Positions 17,481 to 25,332 of a stretch of 64,000 bases of DNA are shown in pieces. How positions within the stretch are numbered: the first letter of the stretch is position 1; each line of letters opens with the position of its first letter. This stretch comes from Fibrivirga algicola (GTDB lineage: Bacteria > Bacteroidota > Bacteroidia > Cytophagales > Spirosomataceae): positions 372,001 to 436,000 of the forward strand of contig NZ_WAEL01000004.1 of NCBI RefSeq assembly GCF_011742925.1. The letters are read 5' to 3'. The translations under genes were made by a program, and so were the position numbers. Under the pieces are notes generated by a model. That model did no database searches and had not been told where the DNA came from. It worked only from the letters and a program-made list of their open reading frames with translations.

Positions 17481-17822
17481 ATGCGTTCAGTCAATCACGT
17501 AGCCTCACGGGCACGTCGCAAGAAAATTTTAAAACTGGCCAAAGGGTTCTTTGGTCGTCGTAAAAACGTTTGGACCGTTGCCAAAAATGCGGTAGAAAAA
17601 GCGTTAGTATATGCCTACCGTGACCGGAAAGCCAAGAAACGCGACTTCCGCGGTCTCTGGATTCAACGGATCAACGCGGGTGCCCGTCAACATGGTATGT
17701 CGTACTCGGCATTCATGGGCGCCCTGAATAAATCAGGTATCGAATTGAACCGGAAGGTTCTGGCCGATTTGGCCATGAACCATCCAGAGGCCTTCAAAGC
17801 GGTTGTCGACCAGCTTAAATAA
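17481..17822 (+). CDS. rplT: 50S ribosomal protein L20
   Basis: 113-residue basic ribosomal protein that binds 23S rRNA early in large-subunit assembly. The start [18 protein letters not shown] and the block [20 protein letters not shown] are diagnostic. In other bacteria L20 represses its own operon by binding the leader. The gene is last in the block and is followed by a clear terminator. Confidence 0.98.
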   Translation: MRSVNHVASRARRKKILKLAKGFFGRRKNVWTVAKNAVEKALVYAYRDRKAKKRDFRGLWIQRINAGARQHGMSYSAFMGALNKSGIELNRKVLADLAMNHPEAFKAVVDQLK

Positions 17823-17839
17823 ACAGAGCTTACCCATGC

Positions 17840-17868
17840 AAAACCCCGACTGACTCAGTCGGGGTTTT
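17840..17868 (+). terminator. rplT terminator
   Basis: Stem AAAACCCCGACTGA / TCAGTCGGGGTTTT with a one-base centre, ending in five Ts, 18 bases after the rplT stop. The minus-strand NuiA-like gene ends just beyond, so the stem may serve both. Confidence 0.9.
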
Positions 17869-17876
17869 TGTTTGCC

Positions 17877-18344
17877 CTATGTTTCAATAACCCGCGTTTT
17901 TACCCCAACGCGTGGCTCGCCTTCTTTTAGTTTGCCCAATAGATACACGTCAATTTCGGTTTTGCCGACGCGAAACACCTGGCGGTCAGTAAGGGTAGCT
18001 TCCAGCGTTTCTTTCAGCTTCTGAAATTGGGCCGTTTTAGCTTTTTCTTCGTCGTCAAACCACTCTTCCATCGTCACTACCGGTTCCCAAAACTTGGCTT
18101 CGGTGATTTCCTCTACATAATTAGACGGTGGCAGCATGAGCCAATCTTTCATGTGGCTAACCGTTAATGGCTCAGCCATGCGCAGGTACGTTTCTACGGG
18201 CTCAAGTGGCTCGTCTGATTCGCTGGGGTATAACAAATCGGCGAGCAGTGGGGTTACCTGTTGGACAAAAGCACTGGCTTCTGTCCCAGATTGTGGGGGT
18301 GAGTTTGTTTCAGGTACGTTACTATCTGGCTGTTCGGTCGTCAT
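17877..18344 (-). CDS. NuiA-family nuclease A inhibitor-like protein
   Basis: 155-residue protein resembling NuiA of Anabaena, the tight inhibitor of the non-specific DNA/RNA endonuclease NucA. Matching landmarks are LLYPSESDEPLEP, WFDDEEKAKTAQFQKL, then DRQVFRVGKTEIDVYLLG and a C-terminus of RVGVKTRVIET, all in family order. The N-terminal 30 residues are a Ser/Pro/Thr-rich extension. There is no signal peptide, so it would act in the cytoplasm. No NucA-type nuclease gene is in this window, so its target is unknown; NuiA-like proteins are widespread in Bacteroidota without a nuclease next door. Family call from recalled sequence. Confidence 0.78.
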   Translation of the reverse strand: MTTEQPDSNVPETNSPPQSGTEASAFVQQVTPLLADLLYPSESDEPLEPVETYLRMAEPLTVSHMKDWLMLPPSNYVEEITEAKFWEPVVTMEEWFDDEEKAKTAQFQKLKETLEATLTDRQVFRVGKTEIDVYLLGKLKEGEPRVGVKTRVIET

Positions 18345-18525
18345 AGCAGTGTTTTAATCAGGTACGTGTAAAGTAATAGTGCAATAACCATTGGTTAGCA
18401 GTAATCAGTGTCGACAGGGTAACCAAGCCGTTATTTTGTTTTGCTCACTAAGCAATTATCCTCAACCTATTACTTTTAGCTGCTTAACCAAATCCAAATC
18501 AATCTCAATTTTCCAAACCAAGATT

Positions 18526-19077
18526 ATGTTCGAGACCCTAATGAACCTTGTCCAGCAAAATGCGGGCAGCTCAATTATCAATAATCCGGCTATTCCAAAT
18601 GAGCATAACAACACGGCTATGGAAACCGTAGTGCAAAGTATGATGGGTGGTCTGAGCCAGCAAGCGCAGGGCGGAGGCCTCGGTAATCTGCTTGGAATGG
18701 TTGTTAATGGTGGCGGTAATGTACAGGATAATCCGGTAACGCAGGGGGTTCAGCAGAATGTTGAGCAGAGCTTGATGCAGAAGCTTGGCATTTCACCACA
18801 GGTAGCCATGTCTATCGCCAGCACGTTGGTCCCAATTGTACTCAGTAAGATGATGAATAAGGCCGCTGATCCAAATGACCCCAGTATTGATGGTAACAGC
18901 ATTATGGGTGCTGCTACAGGCAAACAGGGCATGGATTGGATGGGCATGGCTGGTTCAGCGATGGCCGATGGTAAGCTTGATATGAACGACCTAATGCGTG
19001 TGGCTGGTGGCCAATTAGGCGGCGGTACTACTGGGGGACTAGGCGGTATGCTCGGTGGTCTTTTCGGCGGAAAATAA
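18526..19077 (+). CDS. DUF937/YidB-like glycine-rich protein
   Basis: 183-residue cytoplasmic protein with a Met/Gly-rich composition. It begins MFETLMNLVQQNAGSS, has the helical stretch VVQSMMGGLSQQAQGGG and LGISPQVAMSIASTLVPIVL, and ends in a Gly-rich tail (TTGGLGGMLGGLFGGK). This matches the DUF937/YidB-like group, whose function is not established. The ATG at 18526 is chosen over one at 18391, since the added 45 residues look like untranslated leader. It is followed by a strong terminator. Confidence 0.75.
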   Translation: MFETLMNLVQQNAGSSIINNPAIPNEHNNTAMETVVQSMMGGLSQQAQGGGLGNLLGMVVNGGGNVQDNPVTQGVQQNVEQSLMQKLGISPQVAMSIASTLVPIVLSKMMNKAADPNDPSIDGNSIMGAATGKQGMDWMGMAGSAMADGKLDMNDLMRVAGGQLGGGTTGGLGGMLGGLFGGK

Positions 19078-19116
19078 ACACGCCCCATTCTATAGGCTTC
19101 GAACCAGTTCAGTCTG

Positions 19117-19160
19117 GTAGAAGCCGACAAAAAGCTCACGGTTTCGATCGTGAGCTTTTT
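19117..19160 (+). terminator. Terminator after the YidB-like gene, with a shared repeat
   Basis: Stem AAAAAGCTCACG / CGTGAGCTTTTT (19129-19140 and 19149-19160), eight-base loop, then a T-tract. The upstream side includes GTAGAAGCCGACAAA (19117-19131), which recurs at 21531-21545 downstream of dnaK. Confidence 0.88.
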
Positions 19161-19433
19161 TTATTGATAGCTGGCTACGCTTTTGCTCGCTAACCCGGCG
19201 CACTCTGCCATGTCGTTCAATGAGTCGATCCGTTTTCTGTCAAAGCGGCCCGCTGCGTGGTTTTTCTCTGCCAATCTGTCACAAATTAGAACAAAAAAGT
19301 CGACTGGCATTTTGCTTGATATAAGAGGGATAACCGGTTGCTCACAGTGTAACTGGCCGATCATTAACCACAGTACATCGCTAAATCATCATCCGACTGT
19401 TGGGCTTTGGCCCAGTAGTTCAATTTATCACAT
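19161..19433. other. Gap before dnaK
   Basis: About 270 bases between the upstream terminator and dnaK. I see no CIRCE element (TTAGCACTC-N9-GAGTGCTAA), no clear -7/-33 pair and no convincing gene. An 88-residue open frame at 19183-19449 overlaps the dnaK start and has no recognisable composition. Confidence 0.4.
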
Positions 19434-21371
19434 ATGGGAAAGATCATAGGTATTGACTTAGGCACCACCAACTCGTGCGTTGCCGTGATGGAGGGGAACG
19501 AGCCCGTTGTTATTCCAAACAGCGAAGGCCGTCGTACCACCCCGTCGGTAGTGGCGTTTATGGATAACGGCAATGGCGAGCGCAAAATTGGCGACCCTGC
19601 CAAACGCCAGGCCATTACCAACCCGCAAAACACTATTTCATCGATCAAGCGGTTCATGGGCAAACGTTTCAACGACGTGGCCAATGAAACCAGCCAAATG
19701 CCGTACACCGTTGAGCGTGGCCCAAATGACACCCCTCGGGTACGTATTGGCGATCGTCAATATACACCTCAGGAACTTTCAGCGCTGATTCTTCAAAAGA
19801 TGAAGCAGACCGCTGAAGATTATCTGGGACAAACTGTAACGGAGGCCGTTATCACCGTTCCAGCTTACTTCAACGATGCCGAGCGTCAGGCCACTAAAGA
19901 AGCTGGTCAGATTGCCGGTCTTGATGTAAAGCGGATCATTAACGAGCCAACAGCAGCTGCCCTTGCCTACGGTCTGGATAAGACCAGCAAGGACATGAAA
20001 ATCGCCGTGTTTGACCTTGGCGGTGGTACGTTCGATATCTCGATCCTGGAACTGGGCGATGGCATCTTCGAAGTAAAATCGACCGACGGTGATACGCACC
20101 TTGGTGGTGACGACTTCGACCAGGTGATCATTAGCTGGTTGGCGCAGGAGTTCATCAACGACGAAAACATCGATCTGCGGAAAGACCCAATGGCGCTCCA
20201 ACGCCTGAAGGAAGCCGCAGAGAAAGCGAAGATTGAGCTATCGAGTTCATCGTCGACGGAGATCAATCTGCCCTACATCATGCCGGTAAACGGTATTCCT
20301 AAGCACTTGGTACGCACCCTGAGCCGGGCGAAGTTTGAGCAACTGGCCGACTCGCTGATTCAGCGGAGCCTGGAGCCTTGCCGTCGTGCCTTGAAAAACT
20401 CAGGTTTGAACGCCAGCCAGATCGACGAGGTGATTCTGGTAGGTGGTTCAACGCGGATTCCGAAAGTACAGGAAGAGGTAGAGAAGTTGTTTGGCAGGAA
20501 GCCATCGAAAGCCGTTAACCCAGATGAAGCCGTAGCCATTGGTGCTGCTATTCAGGGTGGTGTATTGACGGGTGAGGTGAAAGACGTACTGCTACTCGAC
20601 GTTATTCCGCTGTCGCTGGGTATCGAAACCATGAACGGTGTGTTCACCAAAATGGTAGAAGCCAACACGACGATTCCGACCAAGAAAACGGAAACGTTCT
20701 CAACGGCATCTGACAACCAGCCAAGCGTAGAAATCAATGTGTTGCAGGGCGAACGTCCGATGGCGGCTCAGAACCGTCAGTTAGGTCGGTTTATCCTGTC
20801 AGACATTCCACCAGCACCACGTGGCGTACCGCAGATTGAAGTGACCTTCGACGTAGATGCCAACGGTATCCTGAACGTAACGGCCCGCGACAAAGGCACT
20901 GGTAAAGAGCAGAAAATTCGGATTGAAGCCAGCAGTGGCCTCACTGACGCTGAGATTACCCGGATGCGTGAAGAAGCGAAAGCCAACGAAGCATCGGATA
21001 AGGCAGAGCGCGAAAAAATTGAGAAGGTGAACAGCGCCGACTCGATGATTTTCCAAACCGAGAAGCAACTGAAAGACTACGGCGACAAACTGTCGGCTGG
21101 TAATAAAGAAGCTATCGAAAGCGCCCTGACGCAATTACGCTCCGCCCACGGTTCGCGTGACGTTGCTGCGATCGATACGGCGATGGAAGCGATTACCGCT
21201 GCCTGGAACGCTGCTTCGCAGGAAATCTACGCGGCCACACAAGGTCAGGATGGCGGTGCCAACCCGATGGATGGCTTCGGCGGACAACCCGGCGGTGGTC
21301 AGCCAAACGGCGCACAGAACCAGCCTACCGACGGTGACGTGTCAGACGTTCCCTACGAAGAAGTGAAGTAA
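19434..21371 (+). CDS. dnaK: Chaperone DnaK (Hsp70)
   Basis: ATP-dependent Hsp70 chaperone of 645 residues. The N-terminal ATPase carries [18 protein letters not shown], then [44 protein letters not shown] and [14 protein letters not shown]. The substrate-binding domain follows ([17 protein letters not shown]), and the tail is Gly/Gln-rich, ending DVPYEEVK. It is single; grpE and dnaJ are not next to it. Heat-shock control cannot be read from its upstream region. Confidence 0.98.
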   Translation: MGKIIGIDLGTTNSCVAVMEGNEPVVIPNSEGRRTTPSVVAFMDNGNGERKIGDPAKRQAITNPQNTISSIKRFMGKRFNDVANETSQMPYTVERGPNDTPRVRIGDRQYTPQELSALILQKMKQTAEDYLGQTVTEAVITVPAYFNDAERQATKEAGQIAGLDVKRIINEPTAAALAYGLDKTSKDMKIAVFDLGGGTFDISILELGDGIFEVKSTDGDTHLGGDDFDQVIISWLAQEFINDENIDLRKDPMALQRLKEAAEKAKIELSSSSSTEINLPYIMPVNGIPKHLVRTLSRAKFEQLADSLIQRSLEPCRRALKNSGLNASQIDEVILVGGSTRIPKVQEEVEKLFGRKPSKAVNPDEAVAIGAAIQGGVLTGEVKDVLLLDVIPLSLGIETMNGVFTKMVEANTTIPTKKTETFSTASDNQPSVEINVLQGERPMAAQNRQLGRFILSDIPPAPRGVPQIEVTFDVDANGILNVTARDKGTGKEQKIRIEASSGLTDAEITRMREEAKANEASDKAEREKIEKVNSADSMIFQTEKQLKDYGDKLSAGNKEAIESALTQLRSAHGSRDVAAIDTAMEAITAAWNAASQEIYAATQGQDGGANPMDGFGGQPGGGQPNGAQNQPTDGDVSDVPYEEVK

Positions 21372-21390
21372 TTTCAAGTACTCCATATGT

Positions 21391-21423
21391 AGCCCTGCTG
21401 AGGAAACTCGGCAGGGCTTTTTT
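21391..21423 (+). terminator. dnaK terminator
   Basis: Stem AGCCCTGCTGAG / CTCGGCAGGGCT (one G-T pair), 4-base loop, six Ts, 20 bases after the stop. Confidence 0.92.
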
Positions 21424-21745
21424 GTACTAAAAATCGCTGACATACACGATTCTGGTTATGCATGTAGCGTTTTTCAAATGCAGAAGTCGAATTCGCGTAT
21501 AAGCAGAACTGAACCGTAGTATCCTGCACCGTAGAAGCCGACAAACACCTGAGACTTACTCACGGTTATGTTTTCTATTAATGTAGTTGCCGACCCTAAG
21601 TAGACATGGCAAGGTATATTCGTTATTGATCGTGGGCAGACGGTAAGGATCGCGTGGTTTTCGCTTTACTGGGTACGTTGCCATCTGGGCGCTGGTATTA
21701 GCTCAAACAGTAACTTATTTAGACACATCGCTGCTCATTCTTCGA
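21424..21745. other. Gap upstream of the heme lipoprotein gene with a shared repeat
   Basis: About 320 bases with no gene. It holds a copy of GTAGAAGCCGACAAA (21531-21545) and CTCACGGTT (21559-21567), both also found in the terminator region at 19117-19143, as well as a GGTACGT heptamer at 21672. No clear promoter is recognised. Confidence 0.5.
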
Positions 21746-24700
21746 ATGAAATCACTCAAAACACCCCTACTCTGGCTGGCTTTCCTGGCCATTGCCGTTG
21801 TCTCCTGCATAAAAATGGCACCCGGCGGAGGTGCTTCCAAGACGTCGAAGTCAACGGCCCTGGTGATCCGGGAAGACCCTGCGCAGGGACTTGCCAACGC
21901 GAAAACAGTTCGCGGCAACACGCCCCTGAAAGTAGCCGATGGCCTTCAGGTATCGTTATGGGCCTCTGACTCGCTGGCACCCGACCCGGTTGCCATGTCA
22001 ATTGACGATAAAGGACGGGTGTATCTGACACGGACGAACCGCCAGAAAAACTCTGAATTCGATATTCGCGGCCACCGCGACTGGATGACTGAGTCGATTG
22101 GTTTGCAGACGGTGGAAGATCGACGGGCTTTTTTACGCAAGACGTTCGACCCGGCCAAAAGCAAGCAGAACGAGTGGCTGAAAGACCTCAACGAAGACGG
22201 TAGCCACGACTGGCGCGACCTGGCCGTTGAAAAAGACGAGGTGTGGCGACTGGAAGACACGAACGGCGACGGCCTGGCCGACGTATCGATGCGCATTTTG
22301 AGCGACTTCTTCGACGAAATAACCGACGTGGCAGGTGGCATACTGGTACGGGCGCAGGACACGTTCATTGCCATTGCCCCCGATATGTGGCGGTTGAAGG
22401 ACACTAATGGTGACGGCGTACTGGACCAGAAGACGTCGATTAGCCACGGCTACGGTGTTCATGTCGGTTTCAGCGGCCACGGTATGTCGAACCCGATTGA
22501 AGGGCCGGACGGAAAAATTTACTGGAACATCGGCGACATCGGTGCCAACATCACCACGGCGGAAGGTGTCAATCACAAGCGGTCGAACGAAGGCATCATT
22601 GCGCGGTCGAACCCAGACGGCACCAACTTCGAGATCTTTGCCGGTGGTCTTCGCAATACGCACGAATTTGTATTTGATGAGTACGGCAACCTGATCAGCT
22701 CAGACAACGATGGCGACCACCCCGGCGAAAGCGAGCGGTTAGTGCACGTGGTAGAGGGTTCAGACGCCGGCTGGCGGTCAAATTGGCAGTATGGTAAATA
22801 CACCGATCCGAAAAACAACCTGTATAAGGTATGGATGGACGAGAAGCTGTTCAAACCCCGCTGGGAAGGTCAGGCGGCTTATATTATTCCCCCCATCATG
22901 AACTTCCACAATGGCCCGACCGGCATGGTTTATAACCCCGGCACCGCTCTGGGTTCTGCCTGGAAGAATAAGTTTTTCCTGGTTGAATTTGTAGGTAACC
23001 CAGCCCGTTCGCCAATCTGGTCGTTTGGTCTGAAGCCGAAAGGCGCATCATTCGTGCTGGATGGCGAACAGAACATTCTAGCTGGTCTGTTGCCAACGGG
23101 CATCCGGTTCGGCCCCGATGGCGCCCTGTACGTAGCCGACTGGATTAACGGCTGGGACACAAAAAACTATGGCCGTGTCTGGAAACTGGACGTCACCTCG
23201 GATAAAAATGATTTGAGTGCATTGCGCGCTGACACAAAACGGCTGATGCAGTTGACGTACTCGACACAACCAGTCGACATGCTATATGGCTTGTTGAGCA
23301 ATCCGGACATGCGCATTCGGTTGAAAGCCCAGTTCGAACTAGCCGCTCGCGGAGCCAGCGGTGCCGCATCGCTGAACAAAGCCATCGCTCAGACAACCAG
23401 TCAATTGGCCCGGATTCACGGCATTTGGGGCTTAGGACAGCTTGCCCGTCAAGATAAAACTTATGGTAAACCGCTGGTGGGTCTACTGACCGACAATGAC
23501 CCTGAGATCGTAGCACAGGCGGCCAAAGTAATTGGCGACGAGATGCTTTCGGAAGCCGCGCCAACGCTCGTTCCACTGCTGGCCAGCAAACAGCCACGCA
23601 TCAAGTTCTTCAGTGCTCAGGCTTTGGGTCGACTGAAGCACCAGGCTGCGGTTGAGCCGTTGCTGGCGATGATCAAGGCCAACAACGACGAAGACGTTTA
23701 CCTGCGCCATGCGGCGGTACTTGCGCTGTCGCGTATTGGACAGGTAGAGCCCATTGCAGCGCTGGCGAAAAGCCCCGACAAGTCCTTACGGCTTGCTTCT
23801 GTGCTGGTGCTGCGTCGTATGAAGAATGATAAGATAGCGCTCTTCCTGAAAGATAGCGACGAATACATCGTGACGGAAGCAGCCCGCGCCATCAACGACG
23901 ATGAGTCGATTCCGGCGGCATTACCGGCACTGGCAAGTACATTGGCCGACAGCCGATTCACGTCGGAGCCGCTGCTGCGCCGCGCCATCAACGCCTGCCT
24001 GCGGGTGGGTGGGCCTGAGCAGATCAGCCAGCTTCTGGCCTTCGCCAAGCGCACCGACGTTGATAAGGCACTACGGGCAGAGGCCCTGGCGACGCTAGGT
24101 ACGTGGGCAAACCCGTCGATACTCGACCGGGTAGACGGACGCTATCGGGGAGCGCTGCAGCATGATCTGGCATCGGTACAGAAAGCCGTGCAACCAGTCC
24201 TGAATGACCTCCTGCAAAGCGCGGAACCTGCCGTTCTGATCGCTTCGGCACAGATGGCAGGTAATCTGGGGCTGACAAGCGCAACGACCAAACTGGCGGC
24301 CATCCAGCAGGAAAGCAGTTCAGCCGAGGTCCGTGGAGCTATGTTGACGGCCTTGAACACGCTGAAGTACACAGGCATGGAATCAGCGTTGAAACTGGGC
24401 ATGAGCGACTCGAACGCAGACGTACGCACCGTGGCGCTGGGGTTGATGCGCGGCCAGAACCTATCATCGGCGGCACTGACCGAGATGTCGAAAACGATTT
24501 TCGAGAAAGGTACTGAAAAGGAACAACAGCAACTGATTCAGGTACTAGGGGCTATGCCGCTGGCAAATACAGAGCCAATCCTCGTTGGCCTGATCGATCG
24601 GATGGCGGCGAAATCGCTACCGCCTAGCCTGGCGCTGGAGTTGAACGAAGCTGTTGATTCAACTAAATCGGCGGCCCTTATTGCAAAACTGGCTCCATTC

Positions 24701-25171
24701 CGCTCTACTGGCATGACCGTAGCCGATTACCAGGATGCGCTGTTTGGGGGTGACCGGCAGGCTGGACGACGTTATTTTATGACTAACTCAACCGGGCAAT
24801 GCGTGCGTTGCCACGCCATCGGCGGGCAGGGTGGCGAAGTAGGTCCCTCGCTGACGAACATCGGCAACGTACTCACCCGCGATCAACTGTTGCAGGCGCT
24901 GATTGAGCCAAGCGCCCGGTTGTCGCCCGGATACGGCTCAGTGGTGTTGACGCTGGCCGATGGGCAGACCGTCAGCGGTGTATTGATGCAGGAGTCAGGC
25001 AGCGAACTGGTGCTGAAAACGACCGAAGCCGAACCATTAAAAGTAGCCGTGTCGCGGATTACCAAGCGCGAAAATATGCCGTCGAGTATGCCGCCAATGG
25101 GCTATCTGCTCTCGAAACGCGAAATCCGGGACGTTGTTGAGTTTCTTACTAACCTGAAAGGTGGTAGGTAA
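21746..25171 (+). CDS. PVC-type beta-propeller/HEAT/cytochrome c lipoprotein
   Basis: Large lipoprotein (1141 residues) with lipobox VVSC (Cys about 21). A six-bladed, PVC-type membrane-bound dehydrogenase propeller fills about 60-500 (LEDTNGDGLADV, NGDGVLDQKT, GGLRNTHEFVFDEYGN, TGIRFGPDGALYVADW). Alpha-helical HEAT repeats cover about 520-960. A heme-binding domain near the C-terminus has CVRCHAIGGQGG (near residue 1020) and ends in a family-typical VVEFLTNL. The family is thought to oxidise sugars or related substrates and pass electrons through the heme; the substrate is not known. It resembles the fusion at 3382-6816 in having a dehydrogenase-like propeller plus cytochrome c, but with a different architecture. 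Confidence 0.9.
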   Translation: MKSLKTPLLWLAFLAIAVVSCIKMAPGGGASKTSKSTALVIREDPAQGLANAKTVRGNTPLKVADGLQVSLWASDSLAPDPVAMSIDDKGRVYLTRTNRQKNSEFDIRGHRDWMTESIGLQTVEDRRAFLRKTFDPAKSKQNEWLKDLNEDGSHDWRDLAVEKDEVWRLEDTNGDGLADVSMRILSDFFDEITDVAGGILVRAQDTFIAIAPDMWRLKDTNGDGVLDQKTSISHGYGVHVGFSGHGMSNPIEGPDGKIYWNIGDIGANITTAEGVNHKRSNEGIIARSNPDGTNFEIFAGGLRNTHEFVFDEYGNLISSDNDGDHPGESERLVHVVEGSDAGWRSNWQYGKYTDPKNNLYKVWMDEKLFKPRWEGQAAYIIPPIMNFHNGPTGMVYNPGTALGSAWKNKFFLVEFVGNPARSPIWSFGLKPKGASFVLDGEQNILAGLLPTGIRFGPDGALYVADWINGWDTKNYGRVWKLDVTSDKNDLSALRADTKRLMQLTYSTQPVDMLYGLLSNPDMRIRLKAQFELAARGASGAASLNKAIAQTTSQLARIHGIWGLGQLARQDKTYGKPLVGLLTDNDPEIVAQAAKVIGDEMLSEAAPTLVPLLASKQPRIKFFSAQALGRLKHQAAVEPLLAMIKANNDEDVYLRHAAVLALSRIGQVEPIAALAKSPDKSLRLASVLVLRRMKNDKIALFLKDSDEYIVTEAARAINDDESIPAALPALASTLADSRFTSEPLLRRAINACLRVGGPEQISQLLAFAKRTDVDKALRAEALATLGTWANPSILDRVDGRYRGALQHDLASVQKAVQPVLNDLLQSAEPAVLIASAQMAGNLGLTSATTKLAAIQQESSSAEVRGAMLTALNTLKYTGMESALKLGMSDSNADVRTVALGLMRGQNLSSAALTEMSKTIFEKGTEKEQQQLIQVLGAMPLANTEPILVGLIDRMAAKSLPPSLALELNEAVDSTKSAALIAKLAPFRSTGMTVADYQDALFGGDRQAGRRYFMTNSTGQCVRCHAIGGQGGEVGPSLTNIGNVLTRDQLLQALIEPSARLSPGYGSVVLTLADGQTVSGVLMQESGSELVLKTTEAEPLKVAVSRITKRENMPSSMPPMGYLLSKREIRDVVEFLTNLKGGR

Positions 25172-25255
25172 AAAGATTCTGGCACGGAGTTTGTAAGTGT
25201 ATTTATACCCATAAATTCGCTGATAGACAGCCTCACATAACACACAACACTCGGT

Positions 25256-25283
25256 AAGCCCGCTAACTCTCGTTGGCGGGCTT
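25256..25283 (+). terminator. Terminator of the heme lipoprotein gene
   Basis: Stem AAGCCCGCTAAC / GTTGGCGGGCTT with a 4-base loop and a T-rich tail, 85 bases after the stop. Confidence 0.8.
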
Positions 25284-25296
25284 ATTTGTTTGCGCC

Positions 25297-25304
25297 TACC
25301 TTTG
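25297..25304 (+). promoter_or_regulatory. Candidate -7 element (TACCTTTG) for the phosphatase gene
   Basis: TACCTTTG lies 28 bases ahead of the ATG at 25333, and a TTGG sits about 20 bases upstream (25273-25276), close to the Bacteroidota -33/-7 spacing, although it overlaps the preceding terminator stem. Confidence 0.5.
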
Positions 25305-25332
25305 TACATAGCCTGTTTTCAACTGTCTGTGT

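Noticed and set aside
19183-19449. An 88-residue open frame in the gap before dnaK
   Set aside because: It overlaps the dnaK start, has a biased composition, and no promoter or family resemblance.
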